64,000 bases of DNA from Adineta ricciae (Eukaryota > Rotifera > Eurotatoria > Adinetida > Adinetidae). Location of the stretch: positions 1-64,000 of the forward strand of contig CAJNOJ010000312.1 in assembly GCA_905250025.1 (NCBI GenBank). The letters run 5' to 3'. Position 1 is the stretch's first letter. Each line of letters starts with the position of its first letter. Positions 31,601 to 44,153 of the stretch are shown here, piece by piece. A program made the translations under genes and the position numbers. The notes below the pieces were generated by a model. The model saw only the letters and a list, made by a program, of their open reading frames with translations, was not told the DNA's origin and searched no databases.

Positions 31601-34600
31601 TCAAATCTCACCAACACAAGGTAGATTCATATCAATTCATTATCATTCAACTCTCGGGATTTTTTTTTCGTTCATTAAGGTTCAATCAATGGCGGTACTG
31701 TCGTAACAATATCTGGAGATGGATTTGTTCCAAGTGATACCCGCGTTATATTTGGCAGTATTGAATACACAAGCATATCTACAATAACATATTCTCAAAT
31801 AACATTAACAATCCCTTCGTTGCCAGTTTCTGCATATCTCGATCAGAATATTCCAATAACGATCTTAATCGGTACAAATTCAGTTATTTGTTCACCAGCA
31901 TCATGTACGTATCGATGGTCATCGAGTGCTACACCTTCGGTTCTATCTGTTAGTCCAACATCGATTAGTGGTCCGACAACATTGACATTAACTGGTCAAA
32001 ACTTACAACCGATAAATTCGATTTCTGTTTCCAATGTTCATGTGACCATCAACAATCGCTCGTGCAATGTAACATCGATGACAAACTCAACCATTCTCTG
32101 TAACATCGATCATATCGAAGTTGGAACTTATCCAATTGTTGCATCAATCGATGGTAATCCATTTTCATTAAAAAGAGGAAACGAATCGTCCAAATTCCTT
32201 TCGTCTTCTTCTAGGTATTGGAAATGTTGTGTCGTCAGTCTCTCTAACATCGACAGCAAGTTTAACCAGCGAATCTCCCGCAAGTATTGGAACAAATGGT
32301 GGCGCACTAGTAACCATATACGGAAATGGATTTTCACCTAATAGTATAGTCAAAATCGGTTCAAATCCATGTACAGTTGTTTCGATCGATGCATCTCACA
32401 TTGAATGCATATCACCTGCGCAAAACAGCAATCCATCTACATCAATAATCAATATTGTATCCAATAATATCACCTATCCATCAACACTATCAATCCAATA
32501 TAGTTCATCAATAACGCCGACTATTTTATCAATTAGCCCAACAAGCGGAAGTGCATCTCAATCATTGACAATCAGCGGATCAAATTTTATTACAGGACAA
32601 ACCAATGTTTCTATCGGAGGAGTATCCGCAACAATTGTCAGTGTAACATCGTCATCAATCACTTGTACAATTCCATCGATACCAGCTGGAAATCATCCAG
32701 TCATTGTTCAAGTCTCATCCGTTGGTACCTCAAATTCTAACATTCAATTTACATATTCTCTTCAACTAACTAATGTTACACCGAATCAAGGTAGTTACGG
32801 CGGTGGACAAATAATATCCATAATTGGCGATGGACTGGGTCAGTCAAATGTAGCCGTTACAATATGTAATCAGGTATGTACGATACAGTCAATTGTGTCG
32901 AATAAGCAAATCACTTGCTTGACACCATCTCAAACACTCTCATCATCGGATACAACATGTATATTGAATGTGACTGTCAATGGTCTCGTACAAACAAGTT
33001 CGTTTATCTATCGAAATAGTTTAACATCGACAGTATCATCGGTTAGTCCAATTCGCGGCGGAACTGGTGGCGGAACAACACTGACCATCACGGGAACAAA
33101 TTTTCCGTAAGTTTCTTTTTTCACATTGATTCCTTATTGAAAAAATAAATGTTCCGTTCCATAGAAACTCAATCAATGATGTTACAGTCAGCATTGCCGG
33201 CGTTGTTTGTTCGGTTCAAAGTATAAGTTCCACAAGTATCACTTGTCTAACAGGAAGCTATTCACAAACGACAGTTCAAGCATTAGTTATTGTCAATATT
33301 GCAAATAGCGGAAATGCCATTGGATCATCGCAGTATCAATATATCGATCTTTGGTCAAGTCCTTGGACATGGGGTGGAGAATCGCCACCTGAAGCAGGCA
33401 CAATTGTGTCCATCGATAGTGGTAAAACAGTGTATTTCGATACAACAAGTCCGATAATCAAAGCGATCATCATTGATAACGCTTCGTTGATTTTTGATGA
33501 TAATCAAGATGTTTACCTAAATGTGGAATATATTTTAATTGTTAATGGTGGTCGACTACAAGTTGGAACAGAAGCCAATCCATTTCAACATAAAGCGGTG
33601 ATAACCATGTATGGACAATTGAGATCAATAGAATTACCTATTTGTTCGTATCTTATTTGCTTTTGATTGAATTTTAATCGACAGTTTGTTCCTTCTAGTC
33701 GGAGCGAAAGTGTTGGGATTACGCGATGGTACTCTTGATATGCATGGTAAAAACGTCGGTCAGACATGGGCACGTTTAGCATCAACAACAGCAGCCGGAT
33801 CATCACAGATTACTTTACAAACACCAGTCAGCTGGTCAGTTGGTGATGAAATTATCATTGCGACAACAGGTGATTACGAAAGTCAAGGAGAAAGTGAAGT
33901 TCGAACAATTGCAAGTATATCGTCGAATGGCTTGAGTTTAACATTAAATTCACCATTGAATTATACACATCTGGGTGTGACACAGAGTGTTGGATCGAAA
34001 ACGATTGAGATTCGAGCGGAAGTGGGTCTTCTTACACATAATGTAGTTTTTCAAGGTTCTACTACACCGACATGGGATCAAACAATTCCTGCGTGTCCGG
34101 ATGGATTCGACCCAGGTTAGAAAGAATTTTCTTGTTTCGTAAGACTCATTAGAGTTGCATTTTAGGTGAATTTGCTACTCAAACATGTTTTCTCGGCCGA
34201 TATGGAGAGGAAATTGGTTCCGATCAGTTCGGTGCGACAATCATGGCTAGTGCTAGTCAAGATAGTCTCGATGGAACTCAACCAGCGATCGTTCGTTTAT
34301 CAAATATCGAAGTAAATCTCATTTCTCGTGATTTTCTATTTGTATTTCTATGTAATACTCAAAGGTATTCAATGGTGGTCAAGCATTTCGTCTTGGCCGA
34401 TATCCAATACACTTTCATATGAACGGAAATATGAGTTTATCGTACGTGAAATCCTCGTCAATTCATCAGACATTCAATCGTGCAATTAACATTCATGCAT
34501 CGAATTATTTAACTATTCAGAACAATGTTATTTATGATATCATGTAGGAATATCTTCGTCTTCTTGTTTTTCAAATCGACGTATTCGATTTTGTGTAGGG

Positions 34601-37437
34601 GTGGTGCAATGTTTCTTGAAGATGGAGTGGAAATTGGAAATACCTTTGATGGAAATCTAGCGGTCTTTGTTCGAACAAGTTCCAGTCTGTTAAATGAAGA
34701 TGTCACACCTGCTGCTATTTGGGTAAGCTCTTCGTCACTAATACCACTATGAATAATTAAGCAATTGACTGAGATTTTAGGTCACAAATCCAAATAATAC
34801 AGTGATAAATAATGCTGTCGCTGGTGGAACACATTTTGGTTATTGGTATCGAATGCTTGAAACTCCAGATGGACCATCGTTTGCCATGTATCCCGGCTTT
34901 TGTCCGTATCGACAACCGTTCGGTCGATTTTACAACAACAGTGTTCATAGTGTTGGTCGAATCGGTGTTTGGATATTTCCGGAATATAGTCCAACAGTTG
35001 GTGGTAGCTGTACAGGTGATGCACCTTATCAAGCGGTTTTTGAAGGATTAACAACGTGGAAAAATGCTCGCGGTTTCGAATGGGTCATGTCGAGTACAAT
35101 ACAAATCAAAGGTGCTACCGTTTTCGATAACAATGAAGCCGGTCTGTCATGTGTCACAGCGATAAACGATCAGGCAACCAATTTACCAAATCTTCGCTCG
35201 ACATTCTATGATATCAATACAGGTTCATCGGTTATTAATTCGTTAATTGTTGGAGATTCCGGAACGTCATCGAGTTCTGTTGTACCTTCGGATGGTGGTC
35301 TTATTGTGATGTGGGATCGTGGTCTTCGTGTCAAAAACGTGTCATTTATCAATTTTCAAAGCTCGAATACTCAAGCTATCCGTGGTCCAATCATCGCTGG
35401 TCGTTGTCTCGTCAATTGTGGGGGATGGTTAACAAAATTTTCTCAATTATCATTCACAAATGTCGTAAATCGCGGACAATTTCGCTGGTCGTATGATGGC
35501 TTGTATCTCGATGAAGATGGAACGTTAGGAGGTGTTTCTGGAGCAACGATCATGGCACCCGATGGTCTCTGGAATACGTCAACTGCTTGTCAACCAACCC
35601 CACATTTCGTTAATGCTATCACATGTCCATCATCATTAGGCAACTGGTTACGATTTGCATTCAATCAAGCGAATCTCGATCAAAATGGTGAAACCTTATT
35701 TGTATCTGATTCATCAAATCATGTCACTGATGTTCCATCTCTTCACAAGCGATTAACTCATCCAAACGGTTATATGATGGCATTACGTTCACAACAGACG
35801 TATACTTTTCAATTCGAAAACGAAAATGTAATCTCAACTTTTATTTCTTCCTCTCTCTGTCTCTCTCACTTATCAGCTTTTCTTTCGTTCATTCAATAGA
35901 GCACAACGAATTTATCCTACACAGGCATCGTTTACAGTTTATCTCCTGGAGATTACTTGATCATTCAGCAAAGAATGGATTACATCCCGGACCAAGTATA
36001 CACAACTTCATCCTCATTGGCAACACAATCATCAAAACCATTATCAGGCTTGACAAATAACAATGGCGATTGGTATTATGACAATGCAACGGCATTATTC
36101 TCGTATATTGGTACGTTTGTTTTCTCTCAAAATAAGCTTCTTTCGTTTATAAAAAGTTTTTAGTTAAAAATCCATCATCAAATGTTGGTACAATCGACGT
36201 ACCAGTGTCCTTGAGTGCGGTCAAATGTCGTTATCCAAACTGTCAGTATCCAGTCTCACCCGGCTTACAACTTCCAGCAACAGCACGTCCAGCAAATGCT
36301 CTATATTGGTCCAACGACTCTGATTGGTCATTTGCGACACAAGGCTATGGAGGATACGGTATTCAAGTCTATTGAATCGTTCTTCTAATTGATTTTGTCT
36401 GTTTTAAATTAAATAGGAAGTGTTAAACCCGGAAATAACATGGATATTTACATCCCACAAGGCATCTGGCTTGTTGTTGATTATCCATTACCATATATTC
36501 TTTCATTACGTATTGATGGTGTTTTGGAGTTCGAACAAGTAAATTTGACTTTGTTAGTTTTCATTCAAAATGTATTTTTTTAGGGTATGAATAACACATT
36601 GAACGTGAATAGTATTCTTATCAACGGTGGTCAGTTGATCGTTGGTAAGAAACAAATTTTTTTGCATCGGAATGAAAGTATTCTTGAATAATTAGGGTGG
36701 CCTAATAATCCATTAACATCTAATGTTGATATCATCATTCGTGGTAGTTCATCTATAAACGTTCTTCTACCAAACGATGCTGGATCAGTTGGACCAACGG
36801 TCATTGGCGTACTGGGCGGTCTTGACCTTCATGGTATACCACGAAACGTCTCTTGGACACGCCTTGCTACAACAGCCGCATCGAATCAGAAAAATCTCGT
36901 TTTAAGCGAACCAGTTGATTGGAACGTCGGAGACGAAATCATTGTGACAACAACAGATAATAGTCTTTCACATACTGAACGACACCAAATCGCGAGTGTT
37001 AGTTCTAACCGAATGACCATAACGACAGTCAACTCGCTCAGTTATACACATATTGTTATAAAAGAAGTTTATGCAAATGGACAAACAGTTCATATTGCTG
37101 CTGCTGTTGGCCTGTTAACCAGAAATATTCGAGTCATCAATCAGAATCCTTCAACAAGTTTATTTGGTTTTCGAATTTATATTAGCGACTATGCAACGAA
37201 TGTTTGGGATTCAGTTGCAAATGAATCTCTCTATACATATTATAAAGGTTTCGCCCGACTTTCCGATACACAATTTATCGGCTATGGACAATTCGTTGAT
37301 GCAGCGGATGAAGACAAACGCGAAGGCATTCATATGTACAATCTCGGCGATTGGAATGCTTCTCGGCCAACTTATGTTGATTCATGTTCATTCGATGGTG
37401 GATCTTATTCAGCGTAAGACTTATTCAAACGAAATAG
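25617..37437 (+). CDS. PKHD1L1: Fibrocystin-L (PKHD1L1)-like, main body, haplotype A
   Basis: The ATG at 25617 opens a signal peptide (MKFVIIPLLLLIS). Domains in order: a fibronectin type II module (about 25863-26075); IPT/TIG repeats; a PA14 region (27362-27640 and following exons); a conserved linker; a second FN2 (ACVFPFYYNGNKYSTC, about 28870); several IPT/TIGs (29640-30410); a cupredoxin-like segment (ATVQQGAIVTWQWG, about 30590-30945); a third FN2 (CAFPFTYSGMNYTSC, 31033-31130); about five or six more IPTs to 33110; a G8 domain (WSSPWTWGGESPPEAG, 33350-34110); a first beta-helix region; and a second G8 domain (SDWSF ... GSVKPGNNMDIYIPQG, 36320-36930), into a second beta-helix region that is cut at 37437. 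Many introns of about 50-70 bases interrupt it. The large extracellular part fits a cell-surface coat protein. Confidence 0.85.
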
Positions 37438-37438
37438 N
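37438..37438. other. Contig join (single N)
   Basis: The sequence jumps back: 37439 onward repeats 30649 onward with haplotype differences. Confidence 0.9.
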
Positions 37439-39919
37439 CACCTCAGTATGCAACCGTTCAACAAGGTGCGATTGTTACTTGGCAATGGGGATCATCAGCA
37501 CTGCTTTCATCGATCAATTATAAAGTTCAACAAACAGCCAATGGATATGACACAACTGCACTAGCAGGCGGATTTGATTCAGGAAGTGCAACGACATCCG
37601 GATCATTTTCTTATCAATTTCTGTCTTTGGGTACTTATTATTATTGGTCAACACCAGTAGATTCGTCTGGTTTAATCAGTCTTCGTGGGGTGATTAATGT
37701 CCTGTCTGCTCAATCTCAATTACTTACCGTTCAAGTTTCATCCGGATCACTTCTTGGTAAGAAAATAACCGAAATCTGATTTAGTTTGTATCGTTTCTTT
37801 CAATCCATCTAGCTCAATCCTGTGCATTTCCATTTACATACAATGGAATGAATTATACATCATGTACAACAGTTAACGATACACAATCATGGTGCTCGCC
37901 ATCATTTGCTTACACAGGTCAACGATTGTACTGTTCATCAACGAGTAATTCAACATTTATTCATTATCTTTTCGAATCTGTTTCATTTGTAATTAGATTC
38001 CATCCCTACTTCATCGTGTGGTTCAAGTTCATTACTTAATCCATCCTCGTGTTCTCAAACAGTTCCCTCAAGCAATGCACTGGAATTTTTAGCTACTCCA
38101 TGTACAATAGGATCAGTGACATCTATTTCTCCGGTAGCTGGAAGCGCAGGAACAGCAATTACCATTACTGGAACAGGTTTTAGTTCAACACCATGTGAAA
38201 ATATAGTTCAGATTGGGTCGAAATACGATTCCCCAATCATAAGTTCAACCTCCACACAAATCATCTGTCGAATTGGTAATAGTTCGTCACTTAATGGCAA
38301 AACGGAACAGAGTGTTCAAGTCTCTCGAGATCGACAAGGTTATCTAATCAATAATGGACTGTTACAGTTTCAATTCAAAGCAATTATTAATCAAATCTCA
38401 CCAACACAAGGTAGATTCCTATCGATTCATTATCATTCATCTTTCGGGATTGTTTTTTTTTCGTTCATTAAGGTTCAATCAATGGTGGTACTGTCGTAAC
38501 AATATCCGGAGATGGATTTGTTCCAAGTGATACCCGTGTTATATTCGGCAGTATTGAATACACAAGCATATCTACAATAACATATTCTCAAATAACATTA
38601 ACAATCCCTTCGTTGCCAGTTTCTGCATATCTCGATCAGAATATTCCAATAACGATCTTAATAGGTACAAATTCAGTTATTTGTTCACCAGCATCCTGCA
38701 CGTATCGGTGGTCATCAAGTGCTACACCTTCGATTCTATCTGTTAATCCAGTATCGATTAGCGGTCCGACAACATTGACATTAACTGGTCAAAACTTACA
38801 ATCGGTGAATTCGATTTCTGTTTCCAATGTTCATGTGACCATCAACAATCACTCGTGCAATGTAACATCGATGACAAACTCAACCATTCTCTGTAACATC
38901 GATCATGTCGAAGTCGGAACTTATCCAATCATTGCATCAATCGATGGTAATCCATTTTCAATAAAAAAGAAGAAACAAATCTTCCAAAATCCTCTCGTCT
39001 TCTTTTAGGTATTGGAAATGTTGTATCGTCAGTCTCTCTAACATCGACAGCAAGTTTAACCAGCGAATTTCCCGCAAGTATTGGAACAAATGGTGGCGCA
39101 CTAGTAACCATATACGGAAATGGATTTTCATCCAATAGTATAGTCAAAATTGGTTCAAATCCATGTACAGTTGTTTCAATCGATGCATCTCACATTGAAT
39201 GCATATCACCTGCGCAAAACAGCAATCCATCTACATCAATAATCAATATTGTATCCAATAATATCACATATCCATCAACACTATCAATCCAATATAGTTC
39301 ATCAATAACGCCGACTATTTTATCAATTAGTCCAACAAGCGGAAGTGCCTCTCAATCATTGACAATCAGCGGATCAAATTTTATTACAGGACAAAGCAAT
39401 GTTTCTATCGGAGGAGTATCTGCAACAATTGTCAGTGTAACATCGTCATCAATCACTTGTACAATTCCATCAATACCAGCTGGAAATCATCCAGTCATTG
39501 TTCAAGTCTCATCCATTGGTATCTCAAATTCTAACATTCAATTTACATATTCTCTTCAACTAACTAATGTTACACCGAATCAAGGTAGTTACGGAGGTGG
39601 ACAAATAATAACCATAATTGGCGATGGACTGAGTCAGTCAACTGTGGCCGTTACAATATGCAATCAGGTATGTGCGATTCAGTCAATTGTATCGAATAAT
39701 CAAATCACCTGTTTGACACCATCTCAAACACTCTCATCATCGGATACAACATGTACATTGAGTGTGACTGTCAATGGTCTCACACAGACAAGTTCATTTA
39801 TCTATCGAAATAGTTTAACATCGACAGTATCATCGGTTAGTCCAATTCGCGGTGGAACTGGTGGCGGAACAACACTGACCATCACAGGAACAAATTTTCC
39901 GTAAGTTTCTTTTTTCAGG
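37439..39919 (+). CDS. PKHD1L1: Fibrocystin-L (PKHD1L1)-like, IPT region, second haplotype
   Basis: A redundant version of 30649-33126: the end of the cupredoxin-like segment, the FN2 module (CAFPFTYNGMNYTSC) and the following IPT/TIG repeats up to GGTGGGTTLTITGTNFP. Differences from the first version are mostly silent or conservative. One changes SNYSCP to SKYDSP, removing a cysteine that is usually paired in IPT domains. It is bounded by N on both sides, so it is a separate contig and not an internal gene duplication. Confidence 0.8.
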
Positions 39920-39920
39920 N
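39920..39920. other. Contig join (single N)
   Basis: The sequence jumps from the intron after the IPT region (equivalent to 33126) to a position equivalent to 35478. About 2.35 kb of this haplotype is missing. Confidence 0.88.
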
Positions 39921-42900
39921 AATTTCGCTGGTCGTATGATGGCTTGTATCTCGATGAAGATGGAACGTTAGGAGGTGTTTCTGGAGCAACGATCATGGCA
40001 CCCGATGGTCTCTGGAATACGTCAACTGCTTGTCAACCAACTCCACATTTCGTTAATGCTATCACATGTCCATCATCATTAGGCAACTGGTTACGATTTG
40101 CATTCAATCAAGCGAATCTCGATCAAAATGGTGAAACCTTGTTTGTATCTGATTCAGCAAATCATGTCACTGATGTTCCATCTCTTCACAAGCGATTAAC
40201 TCATCCAAACGGTTATATGATGACATTACGTTCACAGCAGACGTATACTTTTCAATTCGAAAACGAAAATGTAATCTCAACTCTTATCCCTTCCTCTTTC
40301 TCCCTTATAAGCTTTTCTTTCGTTTATTCAATAGAGCACAACGAATCTATCCTACACAGGCGTCGTTTACAGTTTATCGCCTGGAGATTACTTGATCATT
40401 CAGCAAAGAATGGATTACATCCCAGACCAAGTATATACAACTTCATCCTCATTGGCGACACAATCATCCAAACCATTATCAGGCTTGACAAATAACAATG
40501 GCGATTGGTATTATGACAATGCAACAGCATTATTCTCGTATATTGGTACGCTTGTTTTCTCTCAAAATAAGCTTCTTTCGTTAAAAAAAAAGATTTTTAG
40601 TTAAAAATCCATCATCAAATGTTGGTACGATCGATGTATCATTGTCATTGAGTGCGGTCAAATGTCGTTATCCAAACTGTCAGTATCCAGTCTCACCCGG
40701 CTTACAACTTCCTGCAACAGCACGTCCAGCAAATGCTCTGTATTGGTCCAACGACTCTGATTGGTCATTTGCGACACAAGGCTATGGGGGATACGGTATT
40801 CAAGTCTATTGAATCGTTCTTCTAATTAATTTTGTCTGCTTTAAATTAAATAGGAAGTGTTAAACCCGGAAATAACATGGATATTTACATTCCACAAGGT
40901 ATCTGGCTTGTTGTTGATTATCCATTGCCATCTATTCTTTCATTACGTATTGATGGTGTTTTGGAATTCGAACAAGTAACTTTGAATTTGTTGATTTTCA
41001 TTCAAAATGCATTTCTTTAGGGTATGAATAACACATTGAACGTGAATAGTATTCTTATCAATGGTGGTCAGTTGATCGTTGGTAAGAAACTGATTTTTTG
41101 CATCGGAATGAACGTATTCTTGAGTAATTAGGTTGGCCTAATAATCCATTAACATCAAATGTTGATATCATCATTCGTGGTAGTTCATCTGTAAACGTTC
41201 TTCTGCCAAACAATGCTGGATCAGTTGGACCAACAGTCATTGGCGTGCTGGGTGGCCTTGACCTTCATGGTATACCACGAAACGTCTCTTGGACACGTCT
41301 TGCTACAACAGCCGCATCGAATCAGAAAAATCTCGTTTTAAGCGAACCAGTTGACTGGAACGTCGGAGACGAAATCATTGTGACAACAACGGATAATAGT
41401 CTTTCACATACCGAAAGACACCAAATCGCGAGTATTAGTTCTAATCGAATGACCATAACGACAGTCAACTCGCTCAGTTATACACATATTGTTATAAAAG
41501 AAGTTTATGCAAATGGACAAACAGTTCATATTGCTGCTGCTGTTGGTCTGTTAACCAGAAATATTCGAGTCATCAATCAGAATCCTTCAACAAGTTTATT
41601 TGGTTTCCGAATTTATATTAGTGACTATGCAACAAATGTTTGGGATTCAGTTGCAAATGAATCTCTGTATACATATTATAAAGGTTTCGCCCGACTTTCC
41701 GATACACAATTTATCGGCTATGGACAATTCGTTGATGCAGCGGATGAAGACAAACGCGAAGGCATTCATATGTACAATCTCGGCGATTGGAATGCTTCTC
41801 GGCCAACTTATGTTGATTCATGTTCATTCGATGGTGGATCTTATTCAGCGTAAGACTTATTCAAACGAAATAGAGTTAGCAATATGAAACAAACTTTTCT
41901 TCAATGTAGAATCGGTTTGTGGGATACAAATGGTGTACCGATCACCAATAATGTCGTTTATAACACCTATCAATCTGGCATTGTAACAACCGGACAGAAT
42001 AATATTATTGATCACAATCTTGTCTCGACTGTTTATTGGTCTGGTACAGCCCAACCTGCTTATGCAGCATTTGATATTAATTACGATGGTGCTATCATGT
42101 CTCGAGATGCCACTAGTGTTGTTATGACGGTATAAAATATTAATCTCTTCGATGAAAAAACACTGACTTTCTTTTTAGAATAATTTGGTTGCCGGTGTTG
42201 AACGTATAGCGTATCGCATTCAAGGTGATGCATGTCCAGGCACGGCGGTGCCATCAAACATAACAAATCTCTATGCAAACAACGAAGCACACTCAGCCAT
42301 GGCTGGTGTCGCGATTTGGCCTGTGGATCCGGGATTCAGTTATGACACAGGTTTGCTTATCAATACAGTGAACACTTATTTCAAATTGCGTTCTATTTTT
42401 AGATTGCGTTCTCTTCAATGGATTTACGTAAGTTGATATATCTATTTCATGGCAAATTAAATCTTTTCTTTTGATAGAACATACAAAGCATGGTATTATG
42501 GTCTCTATATTAATACACGTCGAAATATTATTGTCGATTCATGTACAGTTGTTGATGGAAGTGTTGGAATTTTAACATTTGTTATCGGACCTTCGGGTAA
42601 GGAGTTATTTACTTTCAATTAGAAAATCTCAACTAATTCTCAAAATTTCAATTAGCATTAACACACGTACCTGCCAATAACTCCATCATCGTGCAAAATT
42701 CGTTAGTCATTGGTAGCATCACACCCAATGATTGTAATGATCTTCTCGACACTACTTCAAATAATTTGGTGTATGCTGGAACAGCCATTCCATCAGTCTC
42801 GGCAACGTCAAGCGACGGTTATGCCGGTGGCAGATCAGGTGTTGTTTTTCCATTCATATCCGGCGGTGACAATATGATGCCAAGACATCCATGGACGAAT

Positions 42901-44152
42901 ATTGATGCTTATCCATGCAGTGCGTATATTTAAGCATAAAACAAAAATACTTATTCTATTCGATTGATTTCTAGTTGACGGTGTGATGAAAATTAACAAT
43001 GTCACATTCGCGTATTTTAACGATATCTGTTCACGTCGAGACATCGCTATCCAAGTTGCACAACATGACGATGACGGACAATTTCCAGTGTTAACCAGTT
43101 TGAACTCGTTGTATAATGTTTCACAAGGTAATCTTATATTCAATGGCCGACCAAATCTTGATGTTGTTGACCCAAGTGATTGTGTTGGTAAGTTTTAGAT
43201 TCTTAAAATGAATTTTTCTGATTTCGTTCACTTTCAATTTAAGATATGGACTGTGATGGTTTGAAAAAGAATTTACTTATTGATACAGATGGTACGCTCG
43301 TTGGTCAACCATCGAGTATTATCTCGCAAGCGGATTACGACTGGGGTAAAGAAAGCAAATATCTCGAGAATTATTTCGAATTCTCTGTTTGTGTAGGTGA
43401 TCAAACACATGGTGTCGGAGATTATCGCATCCCATCAGTAGCATTAAGTGGGTCAAACGGGCAAATGATCAATATTAATCAAACATATCCACATCGTGGC
43501 ATCAGTCTCGATACAACATGCAGTTACCAACCATTATGGCAAATGTATCTATGTCGAAATCGTACACAATATCGCATGTTAATCATTGAAAGTATGGATT
43601 CTGATACGGAAACACGACGACTGTCTCCCATTGCTGTCATGTCTGATAATGGATACATTGATCTAATCAATGGTCCACAAGATCATGGTTGGTGCAATGG
43701 ATACACCTGTCAGAAACGAATCTCCACATTTATGGCGTTGATCGAAAGTCATCACCATTATGACATTTACTTATCGAGTACACCGCCAAACCAAATACGA
43801 TTTCGCATACTGAATAGTGACGCACGAATCATCAGCTCCTTAGCTCTTTATTACAATTCTTTGCAACAAATTGATGTTTATGCTAATGGAATCTATGTCG
43901 CACCAACAAACCGTGATCCAGCTTTTACAAATACGCTGATGTTAACTGATCAAGCTAGTACATTGTCTTATTCATCGTCAGTTGGCTCGAATTATTTCAA
44001 TCGGTATTGTAGTAGACGATTTTTTGTCTCAAGATTCTATTTGAAACTTTTAGAACAACTCAGATGGCGTCGTTTATCATCGATGGCGTAACAGTGATTG
44101 ATTTGAAGATCTCAGAATTGCTTGTTCTCAGTTTTAATCTTCCGGCAGTATC
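39921..44152 (+). CDS. PKHD1L1: Fibrocystin-L (PKHD1L1)-like, beta-helix and second G8 part, second haplotype
   Basis: 39921-41873 repeats 35478-37437; 41874-44152 is the only complete version in the window of the stretch that follows. It contains the end of the first beta-helix region, the second G8 domain (ANALYWSNDSDWSF ... GVLEFEQ) and the second right-handed beta-helix region, with short introns near 42135, 42427, 42600 and 42935. A long exon (43246-44091) then includes DWGKESKYLENYFEF and PHRGISLDTTC. It ends at the next join. The reading frame is open throughout the long exon, unlike the allele at 45496. Confidence 0.8.
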
Positions 44153-44153
44153 N
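44153..44153. other. Contig join (single N)
   Basis: The sequence jumps back: 44154 onward repeats 42019 onward. Confidence 0.9.
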
